Below, piece after piece: positions 57,369 to 64,000 of a stretch of 64,000 nt of DNA. The notes beneath the pieces were generated by a model. The model did not search any database and was not told the origin of the DNA. It saw nothing but the letters and a program-made list of their open reading frames with translations. Origin of the DNA: Psychromonas sp. MB-3u-54. Lineage in GTDB: Bacteria > Pseudomonadota > Gammaproteobacteria > Enterobacterales > Psychromonadaceae. Position 1 is the stretch's first letter, and each line of letters opens with the position of its first letter. The stretch spans positions 42,648 through 106,647 of the forward strand of contig NZ_PJBP01000116.1 of NCBI RefSeq assembly GCF_002836415.1, read 5' to 3'. Position numbers and translations under genes: made by a program.

Positions 57369-57386
57369 CAACTGAGCTAACGGTCT
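57369..57386 (-). pseudogene. tRNA-Lys 5' fragment in a spacer (1)
   Basis: AGACCGTTAGCTCAGTTG on the minus strand copies the first 18 bases of the tRNA with GGGCC changed to AGACC, and is followed by the same upstream flank (GAATATACTTCTTCTTAC in plus). Confidence 0.75.
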
Positions 57387-57473
57387 GAATATACTTCTTC
57401 TTACTTATTACTTATTACTTAACTAACTTAACCGACACCGCAAATAAAATTCCGGGCTGACTATTCGAAAAAG

Positions 57474-57549
57474 TGGTGGGCCGTGAAGGATTTGAACCTT
57501 CGACAAACGGATTAAAAGTCCACTGCTCTACCAACTGAGCTAACGGCCC
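57474..57549 (-). tRNA. tRNA-Lys (anticodon UUU), copy 2
   Basis: Identical in sequence to the first copy over all 76 bases, CCA included. Confidence 0.97.
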
Positions 57550-57601
57550 ACATATACTTCTTTTGCTTCTTACTTATTAACTAGAGAAGATTAAAATCAA
57601 T

Positions 57602-57619
57602 CAACTAAGCTAACGGTCT
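57602..57619 (-). pseudogene. tRNA-Lys 5' fragment in a spacer (2)
   Basis: AGACCGTTAGCTTAGTTG, the same truncated 5' end with one further change. Confidence 0.75.
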
Positions 57620-57625
57620 CAAATT

Positions 57626-57701
57626 TGGTGGGCCGTGAAGGATTTGAACCTTCGACAAACGGATTAAAAGTCCACTGCTCTACCAACTGAGCTAACGGCC
57701 C
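57626..57701 (-). tRNA. tRNA-Lys (anticodon UUU), copy 3
   Basis: Identical 76-base gene with encoded CCA. Confidence 0.97.
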
Positions 57702-57775
57702 AAATATACTTCTTTTTCTTATTAATCGAAGGTTTCACTTCGACTCTTATTAACTAGAGAAGATTAAAAATAAAT

Positions 57776-57793
57776 CAACTGAGCTAACGGTCT
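57776..57793 (-). pseudogene. tRNA-Lys 5' fragment in a spacer (3)
   Basis: AGACCGTTAGCTCAGTTG, identical to fragment 1. Confidence 0.75.
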
Positions 57794-57799
57794 AAAATT

Positions 57800-57875
57800 T
57801 GGTGGGCCGTGAAGGATTTGAACCTTCGACAAACGGATTAAAAGTCCACTGCTCTACCAACTGAGCTAACGGCCC
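57800..57875 (-). tRNA. tRNA-Lys (anticodon UUU), copy 4
   Basis: Identical 76-base gene with encoded CCA. Confidence 0.97.
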
Positions 57876-57964
57876 AAATATACTTCTTCTTACTTATTAA
57901 CTAGAGAAGATTAAAAATCTTAACTAATATCCCGAATAAAATTTCGGTCTACTGTCTAAAAACT

Positions 57965-58040
57965 TGGTGGGCCGTGAAGGATTTGAACCTTCGACAAACG
58001 GATTAAAAGTCCACTGCTCTACCAACTGAGCTAACGGCCC
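57965..58040 (-). tRNA. tRNA-Lys (anticodon UUU), copy 5
   Basis: Identical 76-base gene with encoded CCA. It is nearest the predicted promoter and so would be transcribed first. Confidence 0.97.
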
Positions 58041-58161
58041 GAATAGTTTTTTAGTCTTACTTAAGAATCTGATTTTTTACTTCGATTCTGATCAACTAAA
58101 GAGGATTAAAATTTAAAGTTCAATCAACTTAGTCAAGCTAGCGGATAAATAAAATTCCCCG

Positions 58162-58189
58162 CTATAATTGAAGAAAATAGAAATATGAA
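58162..58189 (-). promoter_or_regulatory. Possible promoter of the tRNA-Lys cluster
   Basis: TTCATA (58189-58184) and TTATAG (58167-58162) are 16 bases apart on the minus strand, followed by a G/C-rich CGGGG discriminator as in stable-RNA promoters. The rest of 58041-58345 holds nothing I recognise. Confidence 0.4.
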
Positions 58190-58345
58190 GTAAATCACAT
58201 CTTGCTCTCAACTGCGGCGTATACTATACAATATTATGAATATCGCAACAAAAAACGCTTGTTTTTTTTCTGTTTGCCGACAAAGTAAACAAATTGTAAA
58301 ACAACAGGGATTACAACTTGTTATATTGTTAAATTATAATCGTAT

Positions 58346-59077
58346 TTATAAAGCATCTAATTGTTTTTGTGCCAGCCCTGCCGCCGTTGAATTTGGGTAT
58401 TCTTTTAACACTTTTTGATAAAAATCTTTGGCTGAAGCTAATTCTCCCAAATATTCATCAATGATACCTATTTTAAATAAAGAATCCGCACGTTTAGCCG
58501 ACTGAGGAAATTTTTCACTCACCGTCAGAAAAGCGACACGTGCTTCTTTACGTTTTTTCTGCTGATATAAAACTAGGCCCAACCAATAATGAGAATTTGG
58601 AAGTAATTCGGATTGAGGATAATCAATGATAAATGCTTCAAAAGCAGTAATTGCCTGATTAAAATCCTTATTAACTAACACTAAATCCTTTGCAGCTTGA
58701 TAAGCCGATTGTTCACCTGCAGAAGTGGCAGTGACAGTGTTATTGGTTGTCGTGGTAGTCGTGGTTGAAACTGCCTTAGGCTGCTCAATTAGTTGGTATA
58801 AATTACGTTGGCGATTTTCAATCTCATTGATTTTATGCTCAAACAGTTCCATGCCCCCCTTAATTTCTCTCAACTCTTTAGACAGTTGAGTAAGTTGGTT
58901 TTGCATACTGATTTGCATTCTATTACGCGATTCCAGTAAACGAGTAAACTTTTCTAATTGTTTTTCAACACTCCCCCCTTCTGCGCCTGTTACGTCACTG
59001 ACGGGGGCAGCAGAAAAAGCGAAGGTTGAAAACAAAGTGGCCAGAATAATGGCCGCTTGCAGATTATTTTTTTTCAT
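58346..59077 (-). CDS. cpoB: CpoB (YbgF), Tol-Pal-linked cell division coordinator
   Basis: A 243-residue periplasmic protein with a signal peptide (ILATLFSTFAFSAAP), an N-terminal coiled coil that trimerises (about residues 35-95), a low-complexity STTTTTTTNNTVTATS linker, and three TPR units (LVLVNKDFNQAITAFEAFI; SELLPNSHYWLGLVLYQQKK; KRADSLFKIGIIDEYLGELA). It links peptidoglycan synthesis to Tol-driven outer-membrane constriction. Last gene of the tol-pal operon, six bases after pal. Confidence 0.95.
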   Translation of the reverse strand: MKKNNLQAAIILATLFSTFAFSAAPVSDVTGAEGGSVEKQLEKFTRLLESRNRMQISMQNQLTQLSKELREIKGGMELFEHKINEIENRQRNLYQLIEQPKAVSTTTTTTTNNTVTATSAGEQSAYQAAKDLVLVNKDFNQAITAFEAFIIDYPQSELLPNSHYWLGLVLYQQKKRKEARVAFLTVSEKFPQSAKRADSLFKIGIIDEYLGELASAKDFYQKVLKEYPNSTAAGLAQKQLDAL

Positions 59078-59083
59078 CTGTTA

Positions 59084-59644
59084 TTAATAAACCAGTTCTG
59101 CGCGGCGGTTATCCGACCAAGAAGCTTCAGCGTGGCCAAAGTTAAGCGGTTTTTCTTCACCATAGCTTACAACGCTAATTTGACTGGGTAAAACACCCAT
59201 ATTCTCCAGATAAACTGACACTGACATTGCTCGACGTTCACCTAATGCGATGTTGTACTCAGGTGTCCCTTTTTCATCGGTATGCCCCTCGATAGTGACT
59301 TTTTCCTCAGGATTATTAACTAAGAATTCAGCATGCGCATCCAGAATAGAAGTGAATTCCGGTTTAATCATAGCGGTATCAAAATCAAACTGAATAATTT
59401 TTTCCAAGATAGCATCCGAGTAACGCTTAGCCATTAACTCTTCTTCGGTTAACTCTATCGCTTGAATACCATCGGTTTCAATATTGCTCTCTGCCGCAGC
59501 TTGCTGTTCCATTGCAGCTTGCTCCATTGCCGCTTTATTAGCTTCCATCGCTGCTGAATCGGTATCACTATTTGAGCTACACGCACTTAAAGCTAACAGT
59601 GGCAATGCAATTAATAAACTTTTTGAAATAATACTTGGGTTCAT
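59084..59644 (-). CDS. pal: Peptidoglycan-associated lipoprotein Pal
   Basis: A 186-residue outer-membrane lipoprotein. The lipobox is [10 protein letters not shown]. An Ala/Glu/Met-rich linker ([16 protein letters not shown]) precedes the OmpA-like peptidoglycan-binding domain with [20 protein letters not shown]. It binds TolB and peptidoglycan. It lies 28 bp after tolB. Confidence 0.97.
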   Translation of the reverse strand: MNPSIISKSLLIALPLLALSACSSNSDTDSAAMEANKAAMEQAAMEQQAAAESNIETDGIQAIELTEEELMAKRYSDAILEKIIQFDFDTAMIKPEFTSILDAHAEFLVNNPEEKVTIEGHTDEKGTPEYNIALGERRAMSVSVYLENMGVLPSQISVVSYGEEKPLNFGHAEASWSDNRRAELVY

Positions 59645-59672
59645 CTTTTTTCCTTTTTAGTTGTTAATTAAC

Positions 59673-60986
59673 TTACTTTAAAAATGGAGACCATGCGGGT
59701 GATTTAACTTCTCCACTTTGTGCAGGAATATTCGCTTTAAAACGGCCATCCATAGAGACTAATGCCAAACCTTGACGACCTTTATAAACGGTACTGTAAA
59801 TTATCATACTGCCATTCGGCGCAACGCTTGGTGACTCGTCTAAATGTGTATTGGTCAACGTTCTAAGCTCGCCAGAGGCAAGGTCTTGTGCTGCTATTTT
59901 ATAATTACCGTCATGGCGGCTAACCAGCACTAGACTAGCACCATCAGGGGTAATTGTACCACCTAAATTAAGATCACCTTCCCAGGTCAGGCGTTTTGTC
60001 ACCTTCGATCGAAGATCAACTTGATAAATTTGCGGCCGGCCACCACGGGTAGAAGTAAAGATTAAACTGTTGCCGTCTGGCGACCAACTGGGTTCAGTAT
60101 CAATGGCACGATTATGGGTAATTCTGCGTAACGCTTTGCTTTGTGTGTCCAGGGTATAAACCTCGGGTTGCCCTTCCTTTGATAATACTATGGCCAAAGA
60201 TTTACCGTCTGGGGACCAACTGGGTGAACCATTTATTTTTGGAAAAGAGGTCATTAATTCACGTTTTTGGCTATATAAATCTTGTATATAGATTTGTGAG
60301 TGGCGTTGCTCAAAACTAACATAAGCCAATTTTCTTCCATCAGGAGACCAGCTTGGTGACATAATCGGCTGTTTTGAACGCAGTATTAACTTTTCACCAT
60401 AACCGTCATAATCAGAAATACGTAATTGATAAGGATGGCTACTTTTGCGATCCACTGCAATATAGGCAATACGTGTTAAAAAAGCGCCTTTTTCACCGGT
60501 TAAATTTTCATAGGCAACATCACTAATACGATGTGCAAACCGACGTAATTGAGTTTTAGTTACGGTGCCACGGCGACTTTCTAAAACAGGACTGTAGTCT
60601 GCAACATTTGCATTGCCCGTCACAACGTCTACCAATTCATAGGTGACAATGTATTTCCCGGCTTCCGGTGCGGGTGACACTTCCCCCATCAGTAAAGCTT
60701 CAATCCCCATTTTATGCCACAGGCTATAATTAAGACCGATACTGTTTGACGGCGTATTAGGCATTTGATTAAGAGGAAGAGGACTAAATTGGCCACTGCG
60801 CTGTAAATCTGCAGCGATAATATCGGAAAATTGTCCCGGTTTTTCGCCCTCGCCTAACCACTTAAAGGGAATAACCGCGATCGGCCTGGCAGTATTAACC
60901 CCTTCGGTAATTAAAATTTCTAAGCGAGCAGAAGCCTGGGCCGAAAATATAATCATTGCAATGGATAAAAATAAACGTAACAGCAT
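59673..60986 (-). CDS. tolB: Tol-Pal protein TolB
   Basis: A 437-residue periplasmic protein. A signal peptide ([16 protein letters not shown]) precedes the N-terminal domain and a six-bladed beta-propeller whose blades show the SWSPDG motif repeatedly ([39 protein letters not shown]). It binds Pal and the TolA C-terminus. Length is close to E. coli TolB. Confidence 0.97.
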   Translation of the reverse strand: MLLRLFLSIAMIIFSAQASARLEILITEGVNTARPIAVIPFKWLGEGEKPGQFSDIIAADLQRSGQFSPLPLNQMPNTPSNSIGLNYSLWHKMGIEALLMGEVSPAPEAGKYIVTYELVDVVTGNANVADYSPVLESRRGTVTKTQLRRFAHRISDVAYENLTGEKGAFLTRIAYIAVDRKSSHPYQLRISDYDGYGEKLILRSKQPIMSPSWSPDGRKLAYVSFEQRHSQIYIQDLYSQKRELMTSFPKINGSPSWSPDGKSLAIVLSKEGQPEVYTLDTQSKALRRITHNRAIDTEPSWSPDGNSLIFTSTRGGRPQIYQVDLRSKVTKRLTWEGDLNLGGTITPDGASLVLVSRHDGNYKIAAQDLASGELRTLTNTHLDESPSVAPNGSMIIYSTVYKGRQGLALVSMDGRFKANIPAQSGEVKSPAWSPFLK

Positions 60987-61000
60987 GGGGCTTGGTTTCC

Positions 61001-61963
61001 TTAAAAGTCAGGTTCTACAGTAATATCGAAATCACGGAACTGTGTTGAAATATCCGGATCTTTAGGTATAGGTAATGTGTTTGCTTTTAATGCCGCACGC
61101 TTAGCTGATTCACACAGTTTAAGATCACCGCTGCTCCGTTTTGCGCTAATCACTAAACCATCTGCGGCTAAACGAATTCTCAAGGTACAACTTTTACCTT
61201 TCATACTCGGCTCAGTTTGCCAGTTTCGGCTAATTTTATCCTGAATAAGCGCCGTGTAGCGGGCGATTTCGGATAATTGTCGAGAGCTTTGCGCGTTTGC
61301 AAAGGTATTCTCAAATTGCGCGTCCATTTGCTTATCAAGTTCAGCTCGGCGTAAACGTTCTTTTTCCTGTTCGGCCTTAACTTTCGCCTTCGCAGCCGCT
61401 TTTTCAGCAGCTATTTTTTGAGCTTCTACTCTTTGAGCTTCTGCTTTTTCAGCTTCTATTTTTTTGCGTTTTTCCTCAGCTTGCTTGCGGGCATTCTCCG
61501 CCTGCTGTTTTTTACGCTTCTCATTCGCCACTTTTTTGGCTTTTTCTGCATCTTGCTTTGCTTTTAACTGTTTCGCGGCCAGGGCTTTTTCTGCGGCGAC
61601 CCGTTCCGCGGCTTTTTTCTTGCGCAGAGTATCTGCTTTTTCCGCCTCAATGCGCTCAGTCTCTTTCTTCTTACGGAGATCCGCAGCTTTTTTCTTCTGT
61701 TCCTGGATACGCTGTTTTTCTTGCTTTATCCTTTGTTTTTCTTCTTCTATTTTCTTTATTTCAGCTTGTTTTTTTTCATTCTTACGTTGTGCTAAATCAT
61801 CAAATAATTTTTGGTCAACAACGGTGGCATTGATAATGGGCACTTCATTTTTAGGTTGCGGTTTGATCTTGGAAAAATTCACATTTAAAAGTAACAGAGT
61901 GCCGGCAATAATATGCAGCAGAAGTGCGCTAATAAACGCAATTAATGTTGATCTACTTTTCAT
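61001..61963 (-). CDS. tolA: Tol-Pal inner-membrane linker TolA
   Basis: A 320-residue protein with an N-terminal membrane helix ([20 protein letters not shown]), a long Lys/Glu/Ala-rich helical domain (about 60-210), and a C-terminal domain beginning near [19 protein letters not shown] with [13 protein letters not shown] and [15 protein letters not shown]. It spans the periplasm and transmits the force from TolQ-TolR to TolB and Pal. Its start overlaps the tolR stop by four bases. Confidence 0.96.
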   Translation of the reverse strand: MKSRSTLIAFISALLLHIIAGTLLLLNVNFSKIKPQPKNEVPIINATVVDQKLFDDLAQRKNEKKQAEIKKIEEEKQRIKQEKQRIQEQKKKAADLRKKKETERIEAEKADTLRKKKAAERVAAEKALAAKQLKAKQDAEKAKKVANEKRKKQQAENARKQAEEKRKKIEAEKAEAQRVEAQKIAAEKAAAKAKVKAEQEKERLRRAELDKQMDAQFENTFANAQSSRQLSEIARYTALIQDKISRNWQTEPSMKGKSCTLRIRLAADGLVISAKRSSGDLKLCESAKRAALKANTLPIPKDPDISTQFRDFDITVEPDF

Positions 61964-62397
61964 TCTTCTTCCGGCTCAGTCATCAGTCCAAGGGAAGGTA
62001 CACCAGCGGATTGCAATAGGACCATTAAGTCGATAACACTTCTATAGTTAACATCCCCATCACCTTTAACCACAAATTGAGCATTAGGATCGAGCGCTAA
62101 TTGCGCGCGTACTAAAGCCGTCATCTGCTGCCCATCAATCGGCGACTCAATACTGTCACCCACACTTAAATAATAGCGACCTTCTTTATCAATGGAGGCG
62201 ATCATTGGCGGTTGACTGTCTTCCGCCAGCGCCTCTGCCGCAGCTTGTGGCAAATCAACTTTAACCCCTTGTGTCACAAGAGGCGCGGTTACCATAAAAA
62301 TAATTAATAAAACCAACATAACGTCAATATAGGGAACCACATTAATTTCAGCGATAACGCGGCGTCTTTTGGGGCTTCGATATGAATATTGTTGCAT
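61960..62397 (-). CDS. tolR: TolR, ExbD-like motor subunit
   Basis: A 145-residue inner-membrane protein with one membrane helix (YIDVMLVLLIIFMVTAPLV) whose aspartate in PYIDVMLVLL is the proton-carrying residue of the family. A periplasmic ExbD/TolR domain follows. It starts eight bases after the tolQ stop. Confidence 0.97.
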   Translation of the reverse strand: MQQYSYRSPKRRRVIAEINVVPYIDVMLVLLIIFMVTAPLVTQGVKVDLPQAAAEALAEDSQPPMIASIDKEGRYYLSVGDSIESPIDGQQMTALVRAQLALDPNAQFVVKGDGDVNYRSVIDLMVLLQSAGVPSLGLMTEPEEE

Positions 62398-62405
62398 AAC
62401 CTTCC

Positions 62406-63077
62406 CTAGTCACTTTCAGTGGTTGACTGACGGTGTAAAATGGAGGTGAATTCTTCCATTAAGTTAATATATGCTGTTTCTAATTTACCCACTTGTGTTG
62501 AAAAACGGTTATACGCCATAACAGCAGGAATAGCGGCAAACAAGCCCATCGCAGTTGCGATTAACGCTTCAGCTATCCCCGGAGCCACCATAGTCAAGGT
62601 CGCTTGCTGCACTTCACCTAATGCAATAAAGGAGTTCATGATCCCCCATACTGTGCCGAATAATCCAATATAGGGACTAATAGATCCTATTGTCGCTAAA
62701 ACAGGCAGACCTGTTTCTAACTCATCAATTTCTCTTGATAAAGTAACACGCATGATGCGATGAGCACCTTCAGTCGTACTGTCGACACTGCGCCCCGGAA
62801 TCCGGTGTAAACGTGAAAACTCTTTAAAACCGCCATGAAATATTTTTTCACCACCTGTTATTCGATCACTACGAGCAGCTGATTCTTTGTATAAGCGGCT
62901 TAAATCATGACCCGACCAGAAACGTTCTTCAAAAAGTTGTAGTGCTTTTTGTGACGCTTGAAGATTTTTTGTTCGTGAAAAAATCAATGTCCATGAATAA
63001 ACAGACATTCCAAGCAAAAGAATTAATACAAATTTCACAAGCCAACTCGCTTGTAAAAACAGACCTAAAAAAGACAT
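62406..63077 (-). CDS. tolQ: TolQ, ExbB-like motor subunit
   Basis: A 223-residue inner-membrane protein with three hydrophobic segments ([59 protein letters not shown]), the last two carrying the ion-pathway residues of the ExbB/TolQ/MotA family. With TolR it uses the proton motive force. I use the ATG at 63077, which lies two bases into the region beyond the ybgC stop and gives the normal MSFLGLFLQ start; an in-frame GTG lies upstream. Confidence 0.96.
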   Translation of the reverse strand: MSFLGLFLQASWLVKFVLILLLGMSVYSWTLIFSRTKNLQASQKALQLFEERFWSGHDLSRLYKESAARSDRITGGEKIFHGGFKEFSRLHRIPGRSVDSTTEGAHRIMRVTLSREIDELETGLPVLATIGSISPYIGLFGTVWGIMNSFIALGEVQQATLTMVAPGIAEALIATAMGLFAAIPAVMAYNRFSTQVGKLETAYINLMEEFTSILHRQSTTESD

Positions 63078-63078
63078 A

Positions 63079-63477
63079 TCAGCATGCACTGGCGATTACC
63101 TCAATAATTTCAGCCGGAATAGCTGTGGGTTTCATTTTCTGTAAATTAACACAGGCGATTAGAGTGCCAGCCTGACATAGAAGTTCCCCATTTTCATGAA
63201 AAACTTCTTGTTTAAACATTAAGCTGGCTTTTTTGTGATGGGTTATTTGTGTTTCCACCCTCAGTAACGCATTAAAACGGGCGGGTTTAAGACAATCCAG
63301 ATCCACTTTACGCACTACAAAGGCTATATTTTTTTCCAATAAGGTATCTTGTTCGATATCAAGTTCACGAAAAAATTCAGTGCGTCCACGCTCAAAAAAT
63401 TTTAGATAATTTGCGTAATAAACGATACCACCAGCATCGGTGTCTTCATAATAAATTCGTACTGCTAAGGTTGACAT
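63079..63477 (-). CDS. ybgC: Acyl-CoA thioesterase YbgC
   Basis: A 132-residue hotdog-fold thioesterase (4-hydroxybenzoyl-CoA thioesterase family) that heads the tol-pal operon. The active-site segment is [20 protein letters not shown], with the catalytic Asp. It hydrolyses short-chain acyl-CoA in characterised members and is thought to act near phospholipid synthesis. The ATG at 63477 is used rather than the GTG two codons upstream. Confidence 0.95.
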   Translation of the reverse strand: MSTLAVRIYYEDTDAGGIVYYANYLKFFERGRTEFFRELDIEQDTLLEKNIAFVVRKVDLDCLKPARFNALLRVETQITHHKKASLMFKQEVFHENGELLCQAGTLIACVNLQKMKPTAIPAEIIEVIASAC

Positions 63478-63576
63478 GAACACACCGTTTTTTCATAAAA
63501 AATAATAAAAGCTCAAGCTACTATAAATACCATATTTTGTCGAATCATGTCAGATATTTTAGTGAGTTAATCACAA

Positions 63577-63599
63577 AAAAGAGGCAGCGATTGCCTCTT
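63577..63599 (-). terminator. Terminator downstream of ybgE
   Basis: AAGAGGCA-ATCGC-TGCCTCTT followed by TTTTTT on the minus strand, about 27 bp after the ybgE stop. It separates the cyd-type operon from ybgC. Confidence 0.85.
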
Positions 63600-63625
63600 C
63601 TACTTTTGCTTTTAGGATTATTAAA

Positions 63626-63934
63626 TCACACCACGCTATTGAGAATGAAAGTGACCAATATTCCCCAGGAAAAATACGGAGAGAAAAGTATTTTCCACAG
63701 CCAATAATGAGGATAAAAACCGACTCCATGGATAAATGCAGCACTTAATGCCAGCATCAGTATAGTTAAATAACCATGATCCAGTTGAGCCGAACTGGCG
63801 GCTATATGATTAGGATATATAAGCAGTAACCCGCTTAAAAATAACGCCAGCAACAGTGAAAAAAGCCGGGTTATTAAAAACTTAAAGGGCCGATGCAATA
63901 TATCAATATAATAATGAAGCGTGCTGATCTTCAT
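63626..63934 (-). CDS. ybgE: YbgE, cyd-operon membrane protein
   Basis: A 102-residue membrane protein with three hydrophobic segments (LITRLFSLLLALFLSGLLLI; LTILMLALSAAFIHGVGFYP; YFSWGILVTFILNSVV). Size, topology and place just before ybgC-tolQ match YbgE, the small protein encoded after cydABX in many gammaproteobacteria. Its biochemical role is not known. GGAGAACAG before the ATG is a good ribosome site. Confidence 0.85.
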   Translation of the reverse strand: MKISTLHYYIDILHRPFKFLITRLFSLLLALFLSGLLLIYPNHIAASSAQLDHGYLTILMLALSAAFIHGVGFYPHYWLWKILFSPYFSWGILVTFILNSVV

Positions 63935-64000
63935 TCAGACTGTTCTCCTTTTGATTTTCTTCAACTTAGCTAGTTCCAAAAATAGTGAACCGTGCTGATT
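63935..64000 (-). CDS. Partial ORF upstream of ybgE, running off the window
   Basis: A frame open from the window edge ends at the TGA (63937-63935) directly before the ybgE ATG. Only 21 residues are visible (ending LKKIKRRTV). By position it could be the end of cydX, but the sequence is not diagnostic. Confidence 0.25.
   Translation of the reverse strand, partial: NQHGSLFLELAKLKKIKRRTV

Overview
The window reads as chromosomal DNA of an AT-rich, cold-adapted marine gammaproteobacterium, most likely Psychromonas or a close relative. The basis is gene content: both a Na+-NQR and an RNF complex, FNR-type control, class III ribonucleotide reductase, a full tol-pal operon and a cold-shock protein. 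Genus is inferred from this content and from the dense intergenic repeats, not from a search.

Layout. (1) 1-22 kb: a surface polysaccharide (capsule/EPS) locus, all on the minus strand and transcribed right to left from a promoter and RfaH-type JUMPstart/ops element just upstream of wza. Order of transcription: wza, wzc, a WzxE-like flippase, a decayed wzc fragment, a sulfotransferase, a second flippase, a second sulfotransferase, then glycosyltransferases, acyltransferases, a Wzy-like polymerase and a third sulfotransferase. Repeated scraps of neighbouring genes show that the locus grew by local duplication and decay. (2) 21.7-27.7 kb: repeat-rich DNA holding a HEPN/MNT toxin-antitoxin pair whose toxin gene carries an in-frame amber codon, and a Cys/Met-metabolism PLP enzyme. 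(3) 27.7-39 kb: dcd, a cold-shock gene with long leader, a 232-bp MITE, yaiI, the nqrABCDEF-apbE-nqrM operon, bolA between two hairpin repeats, a 450-bp heptamer/octamer array, and infA. (4) 39-47 kb: clpS-clpA, a diguanylate cyclase, a four-unit intergenic repeat array and nrdD-nrdG behind a predicted FNR/NrdR promoter. (5) 47.8-55 kb: rnfABCDGE-nth on the plus strand. It contains three separate in-operon tandem repeats: the RnfC tail, a 4x84-bp repeat ORF between rnfD and rnfG, and two extra copies of the nth start. (6) 55-64 kb: yehS, nadA, a second MITE copy, five tRNA-Lys(UUU) genes, then cpoB-pal-tolB-tolA-tolR-tolQ-ybgC and ybgE.

How it fits together. The EPS locus supplies assembly, polymerisation and export of what is probably a sulfated polysaccharide. 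NQR and RNF are homologous ion-pumping redox complexes; ApbE attaches FMN to subunits of both, and NqrM matures NQR. nrdDG serves anaerobic dNTP synthesis under apparent FNR and NrdR control. The recurring theme is tandem duplication: gene junctions, gene 5' ends, a protein tail, tRNAs and intergenic repeats are all amplified. No CRISPR array, rRNA or intact transposase gene was seen.
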